Assembly (NCBI RefSeq): GCF_022378335.1
Contig: NZ_JAIQCI010000009.1
Span: 1 to 64,000, forward strand
DNA from: Croceicoccus hydrothermalis
GTDB taxonomy: Bacteria > Pseudomonadota > Alphaproteobacteria > Sphingomonadales > Sphingomonadaceae
Length of the DNA stretch: 64,000 nucleotides
Direction: 5' to 3'
The stretch's first letter is position 1; each line of letters begins with the position of its first letter. Under the pieces are notes generated by a model, which did no database searches, was not told where the DNA came from, and saw only the letters and a list, made by a program, of their open reading frames with translations. The translations under genes were made by a program, and so were the position numbers. Of the stretch, positions 55,270 through 64,000 are shown in pieces.

Positions 55270-56565
55270 ATGCAGAATATAGCAACTCCATCGGTCAAGG
55301 ACCGTGTCCGTCAAATCGTTTCCAGCGGCAGCATGTCGCGCGCCGCGCTTGCAAGAGCGGCCGGATTGCACGCCAATTCCCTGCGCGATTGCAATGAGGC
55401 GAACTGGAACCCCACTTCGGACACGCTGGCAAAACTCGAAAATTTCCTGGATTCGAACGACGATCGTCCCGTTCTTGCAAGCCCGGAAGAAATTATCGAC
55501 GAAGCCCGCAACGGTAGGATGTTCGTACTCGTCGACGATGAGGATCGCGAGAACGAAGGCGATCTCGTCATTCCTGCGCAAATGGCCACTCCGCAGGCAA
55601 TCAACTTCATGGCGTCGCACGGGCGTGGACTAATCTGCCTCGCTCTCGCCAAGACGCGCGTCGAACAGCTCGGCCTTGAACTCATGAGCCGGAACAATCG
55701 CACACGCCACGAAACGGCGTTCACGACCTCCATCGAAGCGCGCGAAGGCGTCACCACCGGGATCAGCGCCGCCGATCGCGCCCGCACCATCAGCGTGGCA
55801 ATCGATTCCGCCAAAACCGCGGATGACATCGTCACGCCCGGCCACGTCTTCCCGCTTATCGCGCGTGACGGTGGCGTGCTCGTGCGCGCGGGCCATACCG
55901 AGGCTGCGGTCGATATCGCGCGTCTTGCGGGGCTGAACCCGTCGGGCGTCATTTGCGAGATCATGAAGGACGATGGCACGATGGCGCGAATGGACGACCT
56001 CGTCGAATTCGCCCGCACGCATAATCTGAAGATCGGCACGATTCGCGACCTCATTGCCTATCGCCGCGAACATGACCATCTGGTCGAGAAGCGGGCCGAA
56101 ACCCGGTTTCGAAGCCAGTGGGGCGGCGACTGGACCGCCATGGCGTTCTTCAACAAGGCCACGGGCGAGGAAACGCTGGCACTTTGCCTGGGTCATCTTG
56201 CCAAGGACAGCCCGACGCTGGTCCGGATGCACGCGCTAGACCTGTTCCCCGATGTTTTCGCGGATGACACCCCGCGTGCGGGCATTCTGCAACGCGCGAT
56301 GCAGGCCATTGCGGAAGAAGGCGCAGGCGTCATCGTCGTCATCAATCGCAAATCGCCGGATCTTTTGTCCCGTAGCATGGCGCTGCGCGACGCGCCCAAG
56401 TTGGACGATATGGACGAATTGCGCGACTATGGCGTCGGAGCACAGATCCTGACCGAGCTCGGGGTGCAGGAAATGATCCTGCTCACCAATTCGCATCATT
56501 CGCTTGTCGCGCTCGAAGGTTACGGCCTGACCGTGGTCGGCGAACGCCCCATCCCTGACGCCTGA
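55270..56565 (+). CDS. ribB: DHBP synthase RibB with N-terminal HTH and degenerate RibA half
   Basis: A 431-residue protein in three parts. Residues 8-58 look like a helix-turn-helix ([20 protein letters not shown]). Residues about 72-275 are RibB, with [21 protein letters not shown] and TPGHVFPL intact, making 3,4-dihydroxy-2-butanone 4-phosphate from ribulose 5-phosphate. Residues about 290-431 align with GTP cyclohydrolase II, but the three zinc cysteines are gone: the segment after RMHA reads [11 protein letters not shown]. So no RibA activity is expected, as in the RibBX variant known in Proteobacteria. RibA must be encoded elsewhere. Followed by ribH after 19 bases. Confidence 0.93.
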   Translation: MQNIATPSVKDRVRQIVSSGSMSRAALARAAGLHANSLRDCNEANWNPTSDTLAKLENFLDSNDDRPVLASPEEIIDEARNGRMFVLVDDEDRENEGDLVIPAQMATPQAINFMASHGRGLICLALAKTRVEQLGLELMSRNNRTRHETAFTTSIEAREGVTTGISAADRARTISVAIDSAKTADDIVTPGHVFPLIARDGGVLVRAGHTEAAVDIARLAGLNPSGVICEIMKDDGTMARMDDLVEFARTHNLKIGTIRDLIAYRREHDHLVEKRAETRFRSQWGGDWTAMAFFNKATGEETLALCLGHLAKDSPTLVRMHALDLFPDVFADDTPRAGILQRAMQAIAEEGAGVIVVINRKSPDLLSRSMALRDAPKLDDMDELRDYGVGAQILTELGVQEMILLTNSHHSLVALEGYGLTVVGERPIPDA

Positions 56566-56584
56566 ACCAGACTGGACACAGACA

Positions 56585-57007
56585 ATGGCACGATTTCTGA
56601 TTGTCGAAGCGCGCTTCTACGACGAATTCAACGATCTGTTGATCAGCGGCGCGCGTCAGATGCTCGAACAGGCGGGGCACGAGGTCGAGGTGCTCACCGT
56701 TCCGGGCGCCCTTGAGATACCCGGCGCGATCGCGCTCGCGGTCGAGGGCGGCGGTTATGATGGTTTCGTCGCGATCGGCGTGGTGATCCGCGGCGAAACC
56801 TATCATTTCGAGATCGTCGCGGGCGAAAGCGCACGTGCGATCATGGCGCTGACCATGGACGGGATCGCGATCGGCAACGGCATACTGACCGTCGAAAACG
56901 ACCAACAGGCACGCGTCCGGGCCGACCCCGCGCAGAAGGACAAGGGCGGCGAGGCGGCACGCGCCGCGGTCGCGCTATACGATCTTCGCACCCGTTTCAC
57001 CGGATGA
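56585..57007 (+). CDS. ribH: 6,7-dimethyl-8-ribityllumazine synthase
   Basis: A 140-residue lumazine synthase joining the RibB product with the pyrimidine intermediate. Seen: [50 protein letters not shown] with the catalytic His, and [17 protein letters not shown]. Second gene of the rib operon. Length is typical of the short alphaproteobacterial form. Confidence 0.96.
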   Translation: MARFLIVEARFYDEFNDLLISGARQMLEQAGHEVEVLTVPGALEIPGAIALAVEGGGYDGFVAIGVVIRGETYHFEIVAGESARAIMALTMDGIAIGNGILTVENDQQARVRADPAQKDKGGEAARAAVALYDLRTRFTG

Positions 57008-57060
57008 CCGGAACCGCACGACGAACGAGGCGTCATTGATCCCATGAAGGACATGACGCC

Positions 57061-57372
57061 TTGATCACCACGATACTGGAATGGTTCGGCGCGCTCGGCA
57101 CGATCGCGGCCGCCGCGCTTATCGCCTCCGATCTGGGCCGGCGCGTGACGGGATGGGCCTTTGTCCTGTTCACCGTCGTATCGGTGGCGTGGATCGGGGC
57201 CGGAATGCTCGGCAATAATACGCCGATCGCGCTGCAGAATGTCGTGATGTTCTTCGTTAATGGCTGGGGCGTGTGGCAATATTTGCTCAACCCGAAGAAG
57301 AAGCGCGAGATCGAGCGCACCGAGGAGCTCGAACAACAGGCACACGAAGAGGTCGAGAACGGCGACGCCTGA
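57061..57372 (+). CDS. Small membrane protein of unknown function
   Basis: A 103-residue protein starting with TTG at 57061, with GAAGGA about eight bases upstream. Three hydrophobic segments (about 2-23, 30-50, 56-74) and a charged helical tail, KKKREIERTEELEQQ, of about 27 residues. No named family recognised. An EcfG-like element, GGAAC at 57010-57014 and CGTC at 57031-57034 (16 bases apart), lies just upstream, but the -10 differs from CGTT by one base, so stress control is only a suggestion. Confidence 0.75.
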   Translation: MITTILEWFGALGTIAAAALIASDLGRRVTGWAFVLFTVVSVAWIGAGMLGNNTPIALQNVVMFFVNGWGVWQYLLNPKKKREIERTEELEQQAHEEVENGDA

Positions 57373-57383
57373 GGCCCCGCCGC

Positions 57384-59465
57384 TCACCAGATCGTGATGC
57401 GATCCTCCGGCGGAAGATAGAGCGCGTCGCCCTCCTCCACATCGAAAGCGCGATACCATGCATCGAGATTGCGCACGGTCGCGGCCCGATACCGGCCGGG
57501 CGCATGGGCATCGGTGGCAAGCTGCGCCCGCAATTTGGCGTCGCGTGTTTTCGTGGCCCAAGCCTGCGCATAGGCGATGAAGAACCGCTGATCCCCGGTA
57601 AATCCCTCGATCACCGGGGGCTCCTTACCCCGCAATGAGGCGCGATACGCATCATATGCGGCGGCAAGTCCCGCAAGATCCGCAATATTTTCACCCAGCG
57701 TAAGCCGGCCGTCGACCGCCGCATCCGCGAACGGGCGATAGCGCGAATATTGTTCGGCGAGGTCCTGCCCCCTGCGGCGAAACTCCTCCGCGTCCGCCGC
57801 ACCCCACCAATTGCGCATGCGGCCGTCGGCATCGAAGGCCGCGCCGTTATTGTCGAAGCTATGGCTGATTTCATGGCCGATGATCGCACCGATCGCGCCG
57901 TAATTTGCGGCCGGGTCGGCCTCCGGATCGTAGAACGGACGTTGCAATATGCCCGCCGGAAAGTTCAATGCATTCTGAACCGGCAGGTTGAGCGCGTTGA
58001 CCACGTGCGGCGACAGCCACCATTCGCTGCGGTCGAGCGGTTTGCCAATCTTCGCCAAGGCGCGGCGATAGGCCGCCCGCTCCGCCGCGACAGTCATGCC
58101 ATAGGCCGATTTGCCCGTCAGTTGCAGCCCGTCATACCGGTCGTAACGGTCGGGGTAGCCGATCCCGACCTCGATGCCCTTCACCTTCTTCAACGCCTCG
58201 CGCCGGGTCGCGGGGTCGAGCCAGTCGAGCGCACCGACCCTTTGCGCAAAGGCGCGCTTGACCCGTGCGACCATGATCTCGATATCGCGGCGCTGATTGG
58301 CGGAGAAGTTGCGCTCCACATACAGGCGGCCCAGCGCATCGCCGAAATTTTCGCCAAGTGCCTTGATCGCGAGCGTTTCGCGCGACGGCTGCGTGTCGAG
58401 CCCGCCGAGCACCCGACCGTAGAAATCGAAATGCGCCCGGCCGATCGGCGATGGCAGCACGTTCGCATACTGGCTGAGCCTGTGAAAGCGCAGCCAATCC
58501 TTCCACACGTCGAGCGGCTGGCTCGCGACCAGCGCGGAAATTCCGGCTATGGCGTCCGCGTGATAGGCGGCAAAGCGGTCCTGCTCGGCGAGCGATGCCG
58601 CACCGAAGAAGGCATCCCAATCGATACCGGGCGCCTTTTCTTCGAAATCGCCGCGCGACCATAGCGTGGAGGATCGCGTAAAATCCTCGCTCTGTTCGCG
58701 GGGTACATGCGCGCGTGCGATCGCGGTTTCAAGCGCGATAATATCGTCCGCGCGCGCATATCCGTCCTTCACACCGACGGTGCCGAACATGCGCGCGATA
58801 TAGTCGCGATATTCGCCGCGGATACGAACCATGTCGCGGCTGTCGGACAGATAATAATCGCGCGAGGGAAGGCCTAACCCGCCCTGAAGCACATAGGGCA
58901 CGACGTTTTCTTCGGTCAGCGCGCGGGTCACGAACAGGCCGAAAAGGTTTTCGGTATGAAAATCCATCGCGTTCAGCGGATCGACATCGGCGCGCATCTG
59001 CCGGCCCAGAACGCGCGACAGGTCCGCGACGTCATCGATCGCGGCATAACGACGAAAATCGTCGCGCATGGGGCGAAGTCCGCGCCGGTTGATCGCGCGC
59101 TGATCCATGAAAGCGGTGTAGTAGCGGGCGATCATGCCCTCCGGCGTATCGTCGTCCTGCGGCGTGCCGGCCACTTCTTCGACCAGCATGCGGAGCCGTT
59201 CCTCGGCCCGTTCCTGCGCGATGAGAAACGACCCGGTCGAGGACCGATCCGCCGGAATCTGCGTCGCGTTCAGCCAGTTGCCGTTGGCATACAGAAAGAA
59301 ATCGTCGCCCGGATCGACCGATTTGTCGATCGCCTCGATATCGATGCCCACGCCCGTCCCCTGAATCGGGGAAACCTGCTCGCTCACGTCCGGGGCGCAG
59401 GCGGTCACCGCCGCAACCGAGCCGGTCACCAGAAGCAGAGGCAGAACGAGGTTACGATAGGGCAA
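57384..59465 (-). CDS. pepO: M13-family metallopeptidase (PepO/neprilysin-like) lipoprotein
   Basis: A 693-residue protein with an N-terminal signal and a lipobox-like VTAC (Cys at about 23), so probably anchored on the periplasmic side. Zinc site HEISH at His531-His535 (within IIGHEISHSFD), downstream ENIADLAG with the third ligand Glu, and VNALNLPVQNALNFPAG, equivalent to the NAYY substrate motif. Role: zinc-dependent peptide cleavage. Start is TTG at 59465; no ATG fits better. Convergent with the small membrane protein gene. Confidence 0.93.
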   Translation of the reverse strand: MPYRNLVLPLLLVTGSVAAVTACAPDVSEQVSPIQGTGVGIDIEAIDKSVDPGDDFFLYANGNWLNATQIPADRSSTGSFLIAQERAEERLRMLVEEVAGTPQDDDTPEGMIARYYTAFMDQRAINRRGLRPMRDDFRRYAAIDDVADLSRVLGRQMRADVDPLNAMDFHTENLFGLFVTRALTEENVVPYVLQGGLGLPSRDYYLSDSRDMVRIRGEYRDYIARMFGTVGVKDGYARADDIIALETAIARAHVPREQSEDFTRSSTLWSRGDFEEKAPGIDWDAFFGAASLAEQDRFAAYHADAIAGISALVASQPLDVWKDWLRFHRLSQYANVLPSPIGRAHFDFYGRVLGGLDTQPSRETLAIKALGENFGDALGRLYVERNFSANQRRDIEIMVARVKRAFAQRVGALDWLDPATRREALKKVKGIEVGIGYPDRYDRYDGLQLTGKSAYGMTVAAERAAYRRALAKIGKPLDRSEWWLSPHVVNALNLPVQNALNFPAGILQRPFYDPEADPAANYGAIGAIIGHEISHSFDNNGAAFDADGRMRNWWGAADAEEFRRRGQDLAEQYSRYRPFADAAVDGRLTLGENIADLAGLAAAYDAYRASLRGKEPPVIEGFTGDQRFFIAYAQAWATKTRDAKLRAQLATDAHAPGRYRAATVRNLDAWYRAFDVEEGDALYLPPEDRITIW

Positions 59466-59495
59466 TTATGGGTCCGAAAACGATATGTGGCAAAA

Positions 59496-59530
59496 ATGGG
59501 GCGCTCCACCTCTAGGGAAGAGCGCCCCAT
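59496..59530 (-). terminator. Rho-independent terminator after eno
   Basis: ATGGGGCGCT (59496-59505) pairs perfectly with AGCGCCCCAT (59521-59530). On the minus strand the stem is followed by TTTTTG, a good U-tract. It lies between the eno stop and the pepO start, so pepO needs its own promoter. Confidence 0.85.
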
Positions 59531-59599
59531 ATCGCAATCGGCCCGGTGCCTGTTTCGCGCCGAAACCGCCGTTTTTCGTAACGAGGGATTATCGCGGCA

Positions 59600-60889
<1,290 letters not shown>

Positions 60890-61010
60890 TCAATCGTTCC
60901 TTCTGTCTGGCGATACCCGGCACGGGCCGGTTGGCGACCATCGGCAAGATATTGGAAAAGCGTCGCAGGCAATATGCTTACGTCTCTATCCGTAAAGCGC
61001 CCTAATTCCC

Positions 61011-61035
61011 GGAACCTTGACTGGCAACAGCCGTT
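61011..61035 (+). promoter_or_regulatory. EcfG (general stress sigma factor) type promoter
   Basis: GGAAC at 61011-61015 and CGTT at 61032-61035, exactly 16 bases apart, matching the alphaproteobacterial EcfG/SigT consensus GGAAC-N16/17-CGTT. It lies 129 bases upstream of the ATG at 61165 and would drive the membrane-protein cluster that follows. Confidence 0.7.
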
Positions 61036-61164
61036 AATGCGGCAACAAGCGCGGGAGAATAGCGCTCCCCCCGTGCACGATTGAAAGAACCGCCGGAAAT
61101 ATTGCGCATCCGGCCACAAGACCGCCCGAACGCCGGGGCGAACAACGAAGGGATTACAATTATC

Positions 61165-61731
61165 ATGGCAGACCCCATCAGCACCGAACCGACCGCAACC
61201 ACCACCCCGGCCATGGGCGCGACCACCGCGACCGACCGCGAAACGCTGGGCGTCGATCACAAGACGGAGGCGAAGTCGCGCTTCTCCAACGCGCTGAACG
61301 AAGCGAAGGCGGGTGCCGCCGCGCTAAAGGCCGAGGCGTTCGATCGCGGCAATCAGTACAAGGAACGCGCCAACGAAAAGGGCGGCCAGTTCAAGGGCGA
61401 CGCCGCCGCCTATGGCGATCAGGCAAAGGCCAAGGCCAACGATTATGCCTATCAGGGCAAGGCGAAGGCCAGCGAAGGCCTGACCTCGCTCAGCCGCATG
61501 ATCAACGAAAACGCCGCGACTCTCGATGAAAAGCTCGGCCCGAAATATGGCGATTATGCCCGTTCCGCCTCGCGCACTCTCGAAGAGCAGGCCGCCAAGC
61601 TTGATTCCAAGAGCATCGAGGAGCTGACCGAGGATACGCGCACCTATATCCGGTCCAACCCCGGCACCGCCGTCGGCATCGCTGCCGCGACCGGTTACAT
61701 GCTTGCTCGCCTTTTCCGTTCGGGCAAGTGA
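61165..61731 (+). CDS. DUF883/YqjD-like membrane-anchored protein
   Basis: A 188-residue protein. A low-complexity start rich in Ala and Thr, then a long charged helix (about 35-150) with repeated Lys/Ala/Asp patterns, and a C-terminal anchor RSNPGTAVGIAAATGYMLARLF with the glycine pattern typical of ElaB/YqjD (DUF883). Known: YqjD in E. coli binds ribosomes at the inner membrane in stationary phase. Start ATG at 61165 behind AAGGGA; the 28 codons upstream are not conserved-looking. First gene after the EcfG-type promoter. Confidence 0.78.
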   Translation: MADPISTEPTATTTPAMGATTATDRETLGVDHKTEAKSRFSNALNEAKAGAAALKAEAFDRGNQYKERANEKGGQFKGDAAAYGDQAKAKANDYAYQGKAKASEGLTSLSRMINENAATLDEKLGPKYGDYARSASRTLEEQAAKLDSKSIEELTEDTRTYIRSNPGTAVGIAAATGYMLARLFRSGK

Positions 61732-61819
61732 TCGCCTCGACATCGAAAACGATGATCCGATCGACGGGCGCCATTTCGGCCCGCGATAATCTCCAGGCGA
61801 TCGAAACGGGGCCGCTGGC

Positions 61820-62251
61820 ATGACACAAAGCTATACCGACGCAGGCGATCCGCGGGTGAACCCCGCGGACCCCTACGATACCCATATCGAAACCGATCCG
61901 GCGGCCGAACGCTCGCTGCTCGATGACGTTCGCGCGCTCATCGACGATGGCAAGATGGTGGCCGAGGCGGAACTCGATTTTCAGAAGAAGCGCGTCGCCT
62001 ATGGCGCCGGACAGGCTGGAGGTATCGTCGGCAGGTTCGGTGCGGCGGCGGTCGTTGCGCTGTTGGCCGGTATTGGCTTTACGGTCGGGCTCATCATCGC
62101 GCTGGGCACGCTCATCACGATCTGGGGCTCCACCGCCGTTGTGACACTGGTCTATCTGCTCGTGGCTTTGGGCCTGGCGAAGTCCGGTCAGAAGCGGCTC
62201 CGCCATGTGCAGACCGTCATTTCCACCACCGACCGGACGGAGAGCCGTTAA
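61820..62251 (+). CDS. Phage-holin-3_6/YqjE-family membrane protein
   Basis: A 143-residue protein. A charged N-terminal helix (SLLDDVRALIDDGKMVAEAE), then two transmembrane helices (about 72-98 and 100-120), as in the Phage_holin_3_6 family that includes E. coli YqjE. Despite the name it is not a phage gene here. Downstream of the YqjD-like gene, as in E. coli yqjDE. The stop TAA shares a base with the next ATG. Confidence 0.8.
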   Translation: MTQSYTDAGDPRVNPADPYDTHIETDPAAERSLLDDVRALIDDGKMVAEAELDFQKKRVAYGAGQAGGIVGRFGAAAVVALLAGIGFTVGLIIALGTLITIWGSTAVVTLVYLLVALGLAKSGQKRLRHVQTVISTTDRTESR

Positions 62252-62568
62252 TGCCTGTCACAGAAAGCGAAGTCCTGGAGGCGAAACGGCTGCGCGGCGC
62301 CGCCCATACCGTGTTCGACACGCAAAAGGCGCTCGTGCAAGCCGATCTCGACGCAGCCGGCGTCGGCACGCGGATCAAGAACCGCCTCACCGAAGAAGGC
62401 AGGCACCTGTCGGACAAGGCGAGCGAAACGGCATCCGAACATCCCCAGGCGGTCAAGGCCGGCGCGGCCGCGCTCGTTGCGTGGTTCGTGGGACGGCCGG
62501 TGCTCGGTGCCATGATCGGCGGTATCGCCGGCCTGTTCGGGTTCGGATCGGACGACGAGGACTATTGA
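62251..62568 (+). CDS. Small YqjD/YqjK-neighbourhood membrane protein
   Basis: A 105-residue protein. A soluble helical part (residues 1-65) and a hydrophobic C-terminus, AGAAALVAWFVGRPVLGAMI, with GGIAGLFGF and an acidic end. Not assigned to a named family. Its start shares a base with the upstream stop, so it belongs to the same stress operon. Confidence 0.7.
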   Translation: MPVTESEVLEAKRLRGAAHTVFDTQKALVQADLDAAGVGTRIKNRLTEEGRHLSDKASETASEHPQAVKAGAAALVAWFVGRPVLGAMIGGIAGLFGFGSDDEDY

Positions 62569-62609
62569 TCCCGCGCGAGGCCATACCCCCCAATTACAAG
62601 GAATTTTTC

Positions 62610-63149
62610 ATGCAGAACCAAGCCAATACGGAGCTTTATCCCGAACCCGAAACCAAGCCGACCCTGTCCGACCGCGTGTCCGCGGCGCAGGATCGGATCG
62701 CCGAAAGCACCGCCCCTGCGCGCAGCAGGGCCGGCGACGCGGCGGTTGCCACGAAGGATTTCGTGAGCGAACACCCGTTCATCGCGGTCGCGGGCGCGCT
62801 CGCGGTCGGCGCAATCATCGCGGTGTCCCTGCCCGGCCGTCCGGGCCGCAAGGTCCGTGGTTCGGTCATGGCCGCGGGCGGCACGATTGCCGAACTGGCC
62901 GCGACCTATGGCGCGCAATTGCTCGAAATGGCAGAGGACGCCAGCAATGCGAGTCAGGAAAAGCTCGAGGAAATCGGCGACAGCATCGCCGAGGCGACGA
63001 GCGCCCTTACCGGAAGCGCGCGGATCGCGGGCGAAAGCGCCATCGACAGCGCATCGCGCGCGGGTGAGCGGACCGCCGACACGCTGGAACGCGCGGCCCA
63101 TTCCACCATGCGCGAGGGCCGCACCCTTGTCTCTCGTCTGCGCCGCTGA
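62610..63149 (+). CDS. Second DUF883-like membrane-anchored protein
   Basis: A 179-residue protein. One hydrophobic anchor, EHPFIAVAGALAVGAIIAVS, at about 55-75, followed by a long helical, Ala/Glu/Ser-rich tail. The pattern of helical arm plus Gly-rich anchor resembles the DUF883 group. RBS AAGGAA lies seven bases upstream of ATG 62610; the longer open frame upstream overlaps the previous gene and is not coding. Confidence 0.72.
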   Translation: MQNQANTELYPEPETKPTLSDRVSAAQDRIAESTAPARSRAGDAAVATKDFVSEHPFIAVAGALAVGAIIAVSLPGRPGRKVRGSVMAAGGTIAELAATYGAQLLEMAEDASNASQEKLEEIGDSIAEATSALTGSARIAGESAIDSASRAGERTADTLERAAHSTMREGRTLVSRLRR

Positions 63150-63299
63150 TTGCGTAACGTCGAAAAACCGGCTTTGGGGCAAGGCTTGCAAGTCTTGCGC
63201 CGAAGCCGTTTTCGTTTACCGCACGCAAGCGAACTGCGAGGAACGACGCGCGGTCGCTTCTCGTCAACAATATTCCGCAGCATAAGGTAGCAACGCGCG

Positions 63300-63545
63300 A
63301 TGGGACAGAAATTGCATCTCGTTCTGGGCGGCCGGGTCAAGGACCCGCGCGGCATCGAATTCGAGGATCTCGAGCAGGTCGATCTGGTCGGTGTCTACCC
63401 CGATTTCGACAGCGCCGAGAACGCCTGGCGTAGCGCGGCGCAGCGCACGGTGGACGATGCCGAAATGAAATATGTGATCGTGCATCTTCATCGCCTGCTG
63501 GAGCCGCATCTCGCCGATCATGAAAAGATTGCCGACCCCGAATAA
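63300..63545 (+). CDS. DUF4170 protein
   Basis: An 81-residue protein: KLHLVLGGRVKDPRGIEFED, then VGVYPDFDSAENAWRSAAQR, then YVIVHLHRLLEP. These match the small, highly conserved alphaproteobacterial DUF4170 family, function unknown. An element GGAAC (63240-63244) with CGTC (63262-63265), 17 bases apart, lies 35 bases upstream and resembles EcfG promoters except for the last base. A strong terminator follows. Confidence 0.85.
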   Translation: MGQKLHLVLGGRVKDPRGIEFEDLEQVDLVGVYPDFDSAENAWRSAAQRTVDDAEMKYVIVHLHRLLEPHLADHEKIADPE

Positions 63546-63546
63546 G

Positions 63547-63582
63547 AAAAAGGCCCCGGATCGCGCGATCCGGGGCCTTTTT
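63547..63582. terminator. Strong bidirectional terminator
   Basis: A perfect 36-base palindrome: A5 + GGCCCCGGATCGC and its reverse complement + T5. It starts just past the DUF4170 stop and serves both that gene and the convergent greA. Confidence 0.92.
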
Positions 63583-63603
63583 CCATGTCCTATCCGGCAT
63601 GGT

Positions 63604-64000
63604 TCAGATGAATTCGATCTTGTCGATGAGGTAGAACCTTTCACCCGACGGCACGGTGACCTCGATTTCCTCGCCAACCTTCTTTCCGATCAACGCACGG
63701 CCCATCGGACTGGAATAGCTGATGCGGCCTTTTTTCGCATCGGCCTCCGTCTGTCCGACGATCTGATAGCGGATCGGTTTGTCATCCTCGTCCAGCATGC
63801 TGACGGTTGCGCCAAACACGACCTTGTCGCCGGAAAGCGTGGCGGGGTCGATGATCTGTGCACGGCTGACGCGATCCTCAAGATCGGCAATGCTCGCCTC
63901 GACCTGTCCCTGACGCTCCTTCGCCGCGTGATATTCGGCGTTTTCGGACAGGTCGCCATGCGCACGCGCCTCTTCGATGGCGTCCACGATCCGGGGGCGT
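63604..64000 (-). CDS. greA: Transcription elongation factor GreA (5' end cut off by window)
   Basis: The frame runs past the right edge. The visible 131 residues are the end of the coiled-coil arm ([20 protein letters not shown] with its acidic tip residues just before) and the complete FKBP-like C-terminal domain, with [20 protein letters not shown]. Roughly 25-30 N-terminal residues are missing. Role: stimulates cleavage of backtracked RNA by RNA polymerase. A GTG at 63987 lies inside the arm and is not the start. Confidence 0.95.
   Translation of the reverse strand, partial: RPRIVDAIEEARAHGDLSENAEYHAAKERQGQVEASIADLEDRVSRAQIIDPATLSGDKVVFGATVSMLDEDDKPIRYQIVGQTEADAKKGRISYSSPMGRALIGKKVGEEIEVTVPSGERFYLIDKIEFI

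Noticed and set aside
61820..62251. Prophage holin
   Set aside because: The holin-family name reflects fold only; no other phage gene is nearby and the context is the yqjDE-like stress cluster.

Overview
The window looks like a stretch of alphaproteobacterial chromosome, most likely order Sphingomonadales (Erythrobacteraceae-like). The grounds are the high-GC coding style, a fused ispDF, an Hfq made of two tandem Sm domains, the dusB-ntrB-ntrC-ntrY-ntrX-hfq-hflX cluster, pyruvate phosphate dikinase, and an EcfG-type stress promoter. The genus is inference. Almost all of it is core genome.

Left end, 1-5750: accessory DNA with a visibly lower GC look. It holds the 3' part of a SIR2-like NAD hydrolase gene overlapping a HerA-type ATPase gene (a SIR2-HerA anti-phage pair), an 0.8 kb stretch without a convincing gene, an SRAP DNA-protein crosslink sensor, a small ORF, a fused nucleotidyltransferase-HEPN protein, and a short non-coding stretch. 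It stops exactly at the 3' end of a tRNA-Lys(CTT) gene, a common integration point for islands. No integrase or second att copy is visible.

5.9-11.7 kb: rod-shape operon mreB-mreC-mreD-mrdA-rodA on the minus strand, mostly with overlapping stop and start codons. 11.8-20 kb: mutL, a lipoprotein, a DUF1206 membrane protein, ychF, pth, rplY and two TraB/GumN-like proteins. 20-29 kb: glyQ-glyS, ppdK, an NDUFAF5-like methyltransferase, comF, hisI and a cysK gene interrupted by an in-frame amber codon at position 19. 29-34 kb: an MFS transporter, beta-carbonic anhydrase, lipA, a COQ10/RatA-like protein, pncC and ispDF.

34-44 kb: dusB-ntrB-ntrC-ntrY-ntrX-hfq-hflX, nitrogen and redox signalling coupled to RNA regulation; here NtrX lacks GAFTGA and Hfq is a double-domain protein. 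44-49 kb, minus strand: holB-metG-tatD-MBL hydrolase-small membrane protein, then mazG. 49-57 kb: a YihY protein and a cation/proton antiporter diverge around a perfect 17-bp inverted repeat; then an OmpA-like lipoprotein, a CHASE2/degenerate-GGDEF/EAL phosphodiesterase, a 20-residue microprotein ORF with its own ribosome site and hairpin, and a riboflavin pair: RibB with an N-terminal HTH and a dead RibA half, plus RibH.

57-64 kb: an M13 peptidase, eno, a yqjD/yqjE-like membrane-protein cluster behind an EcfG-type promoter, a DUF4170 protein, and the 3' part of greA cut by the window end.
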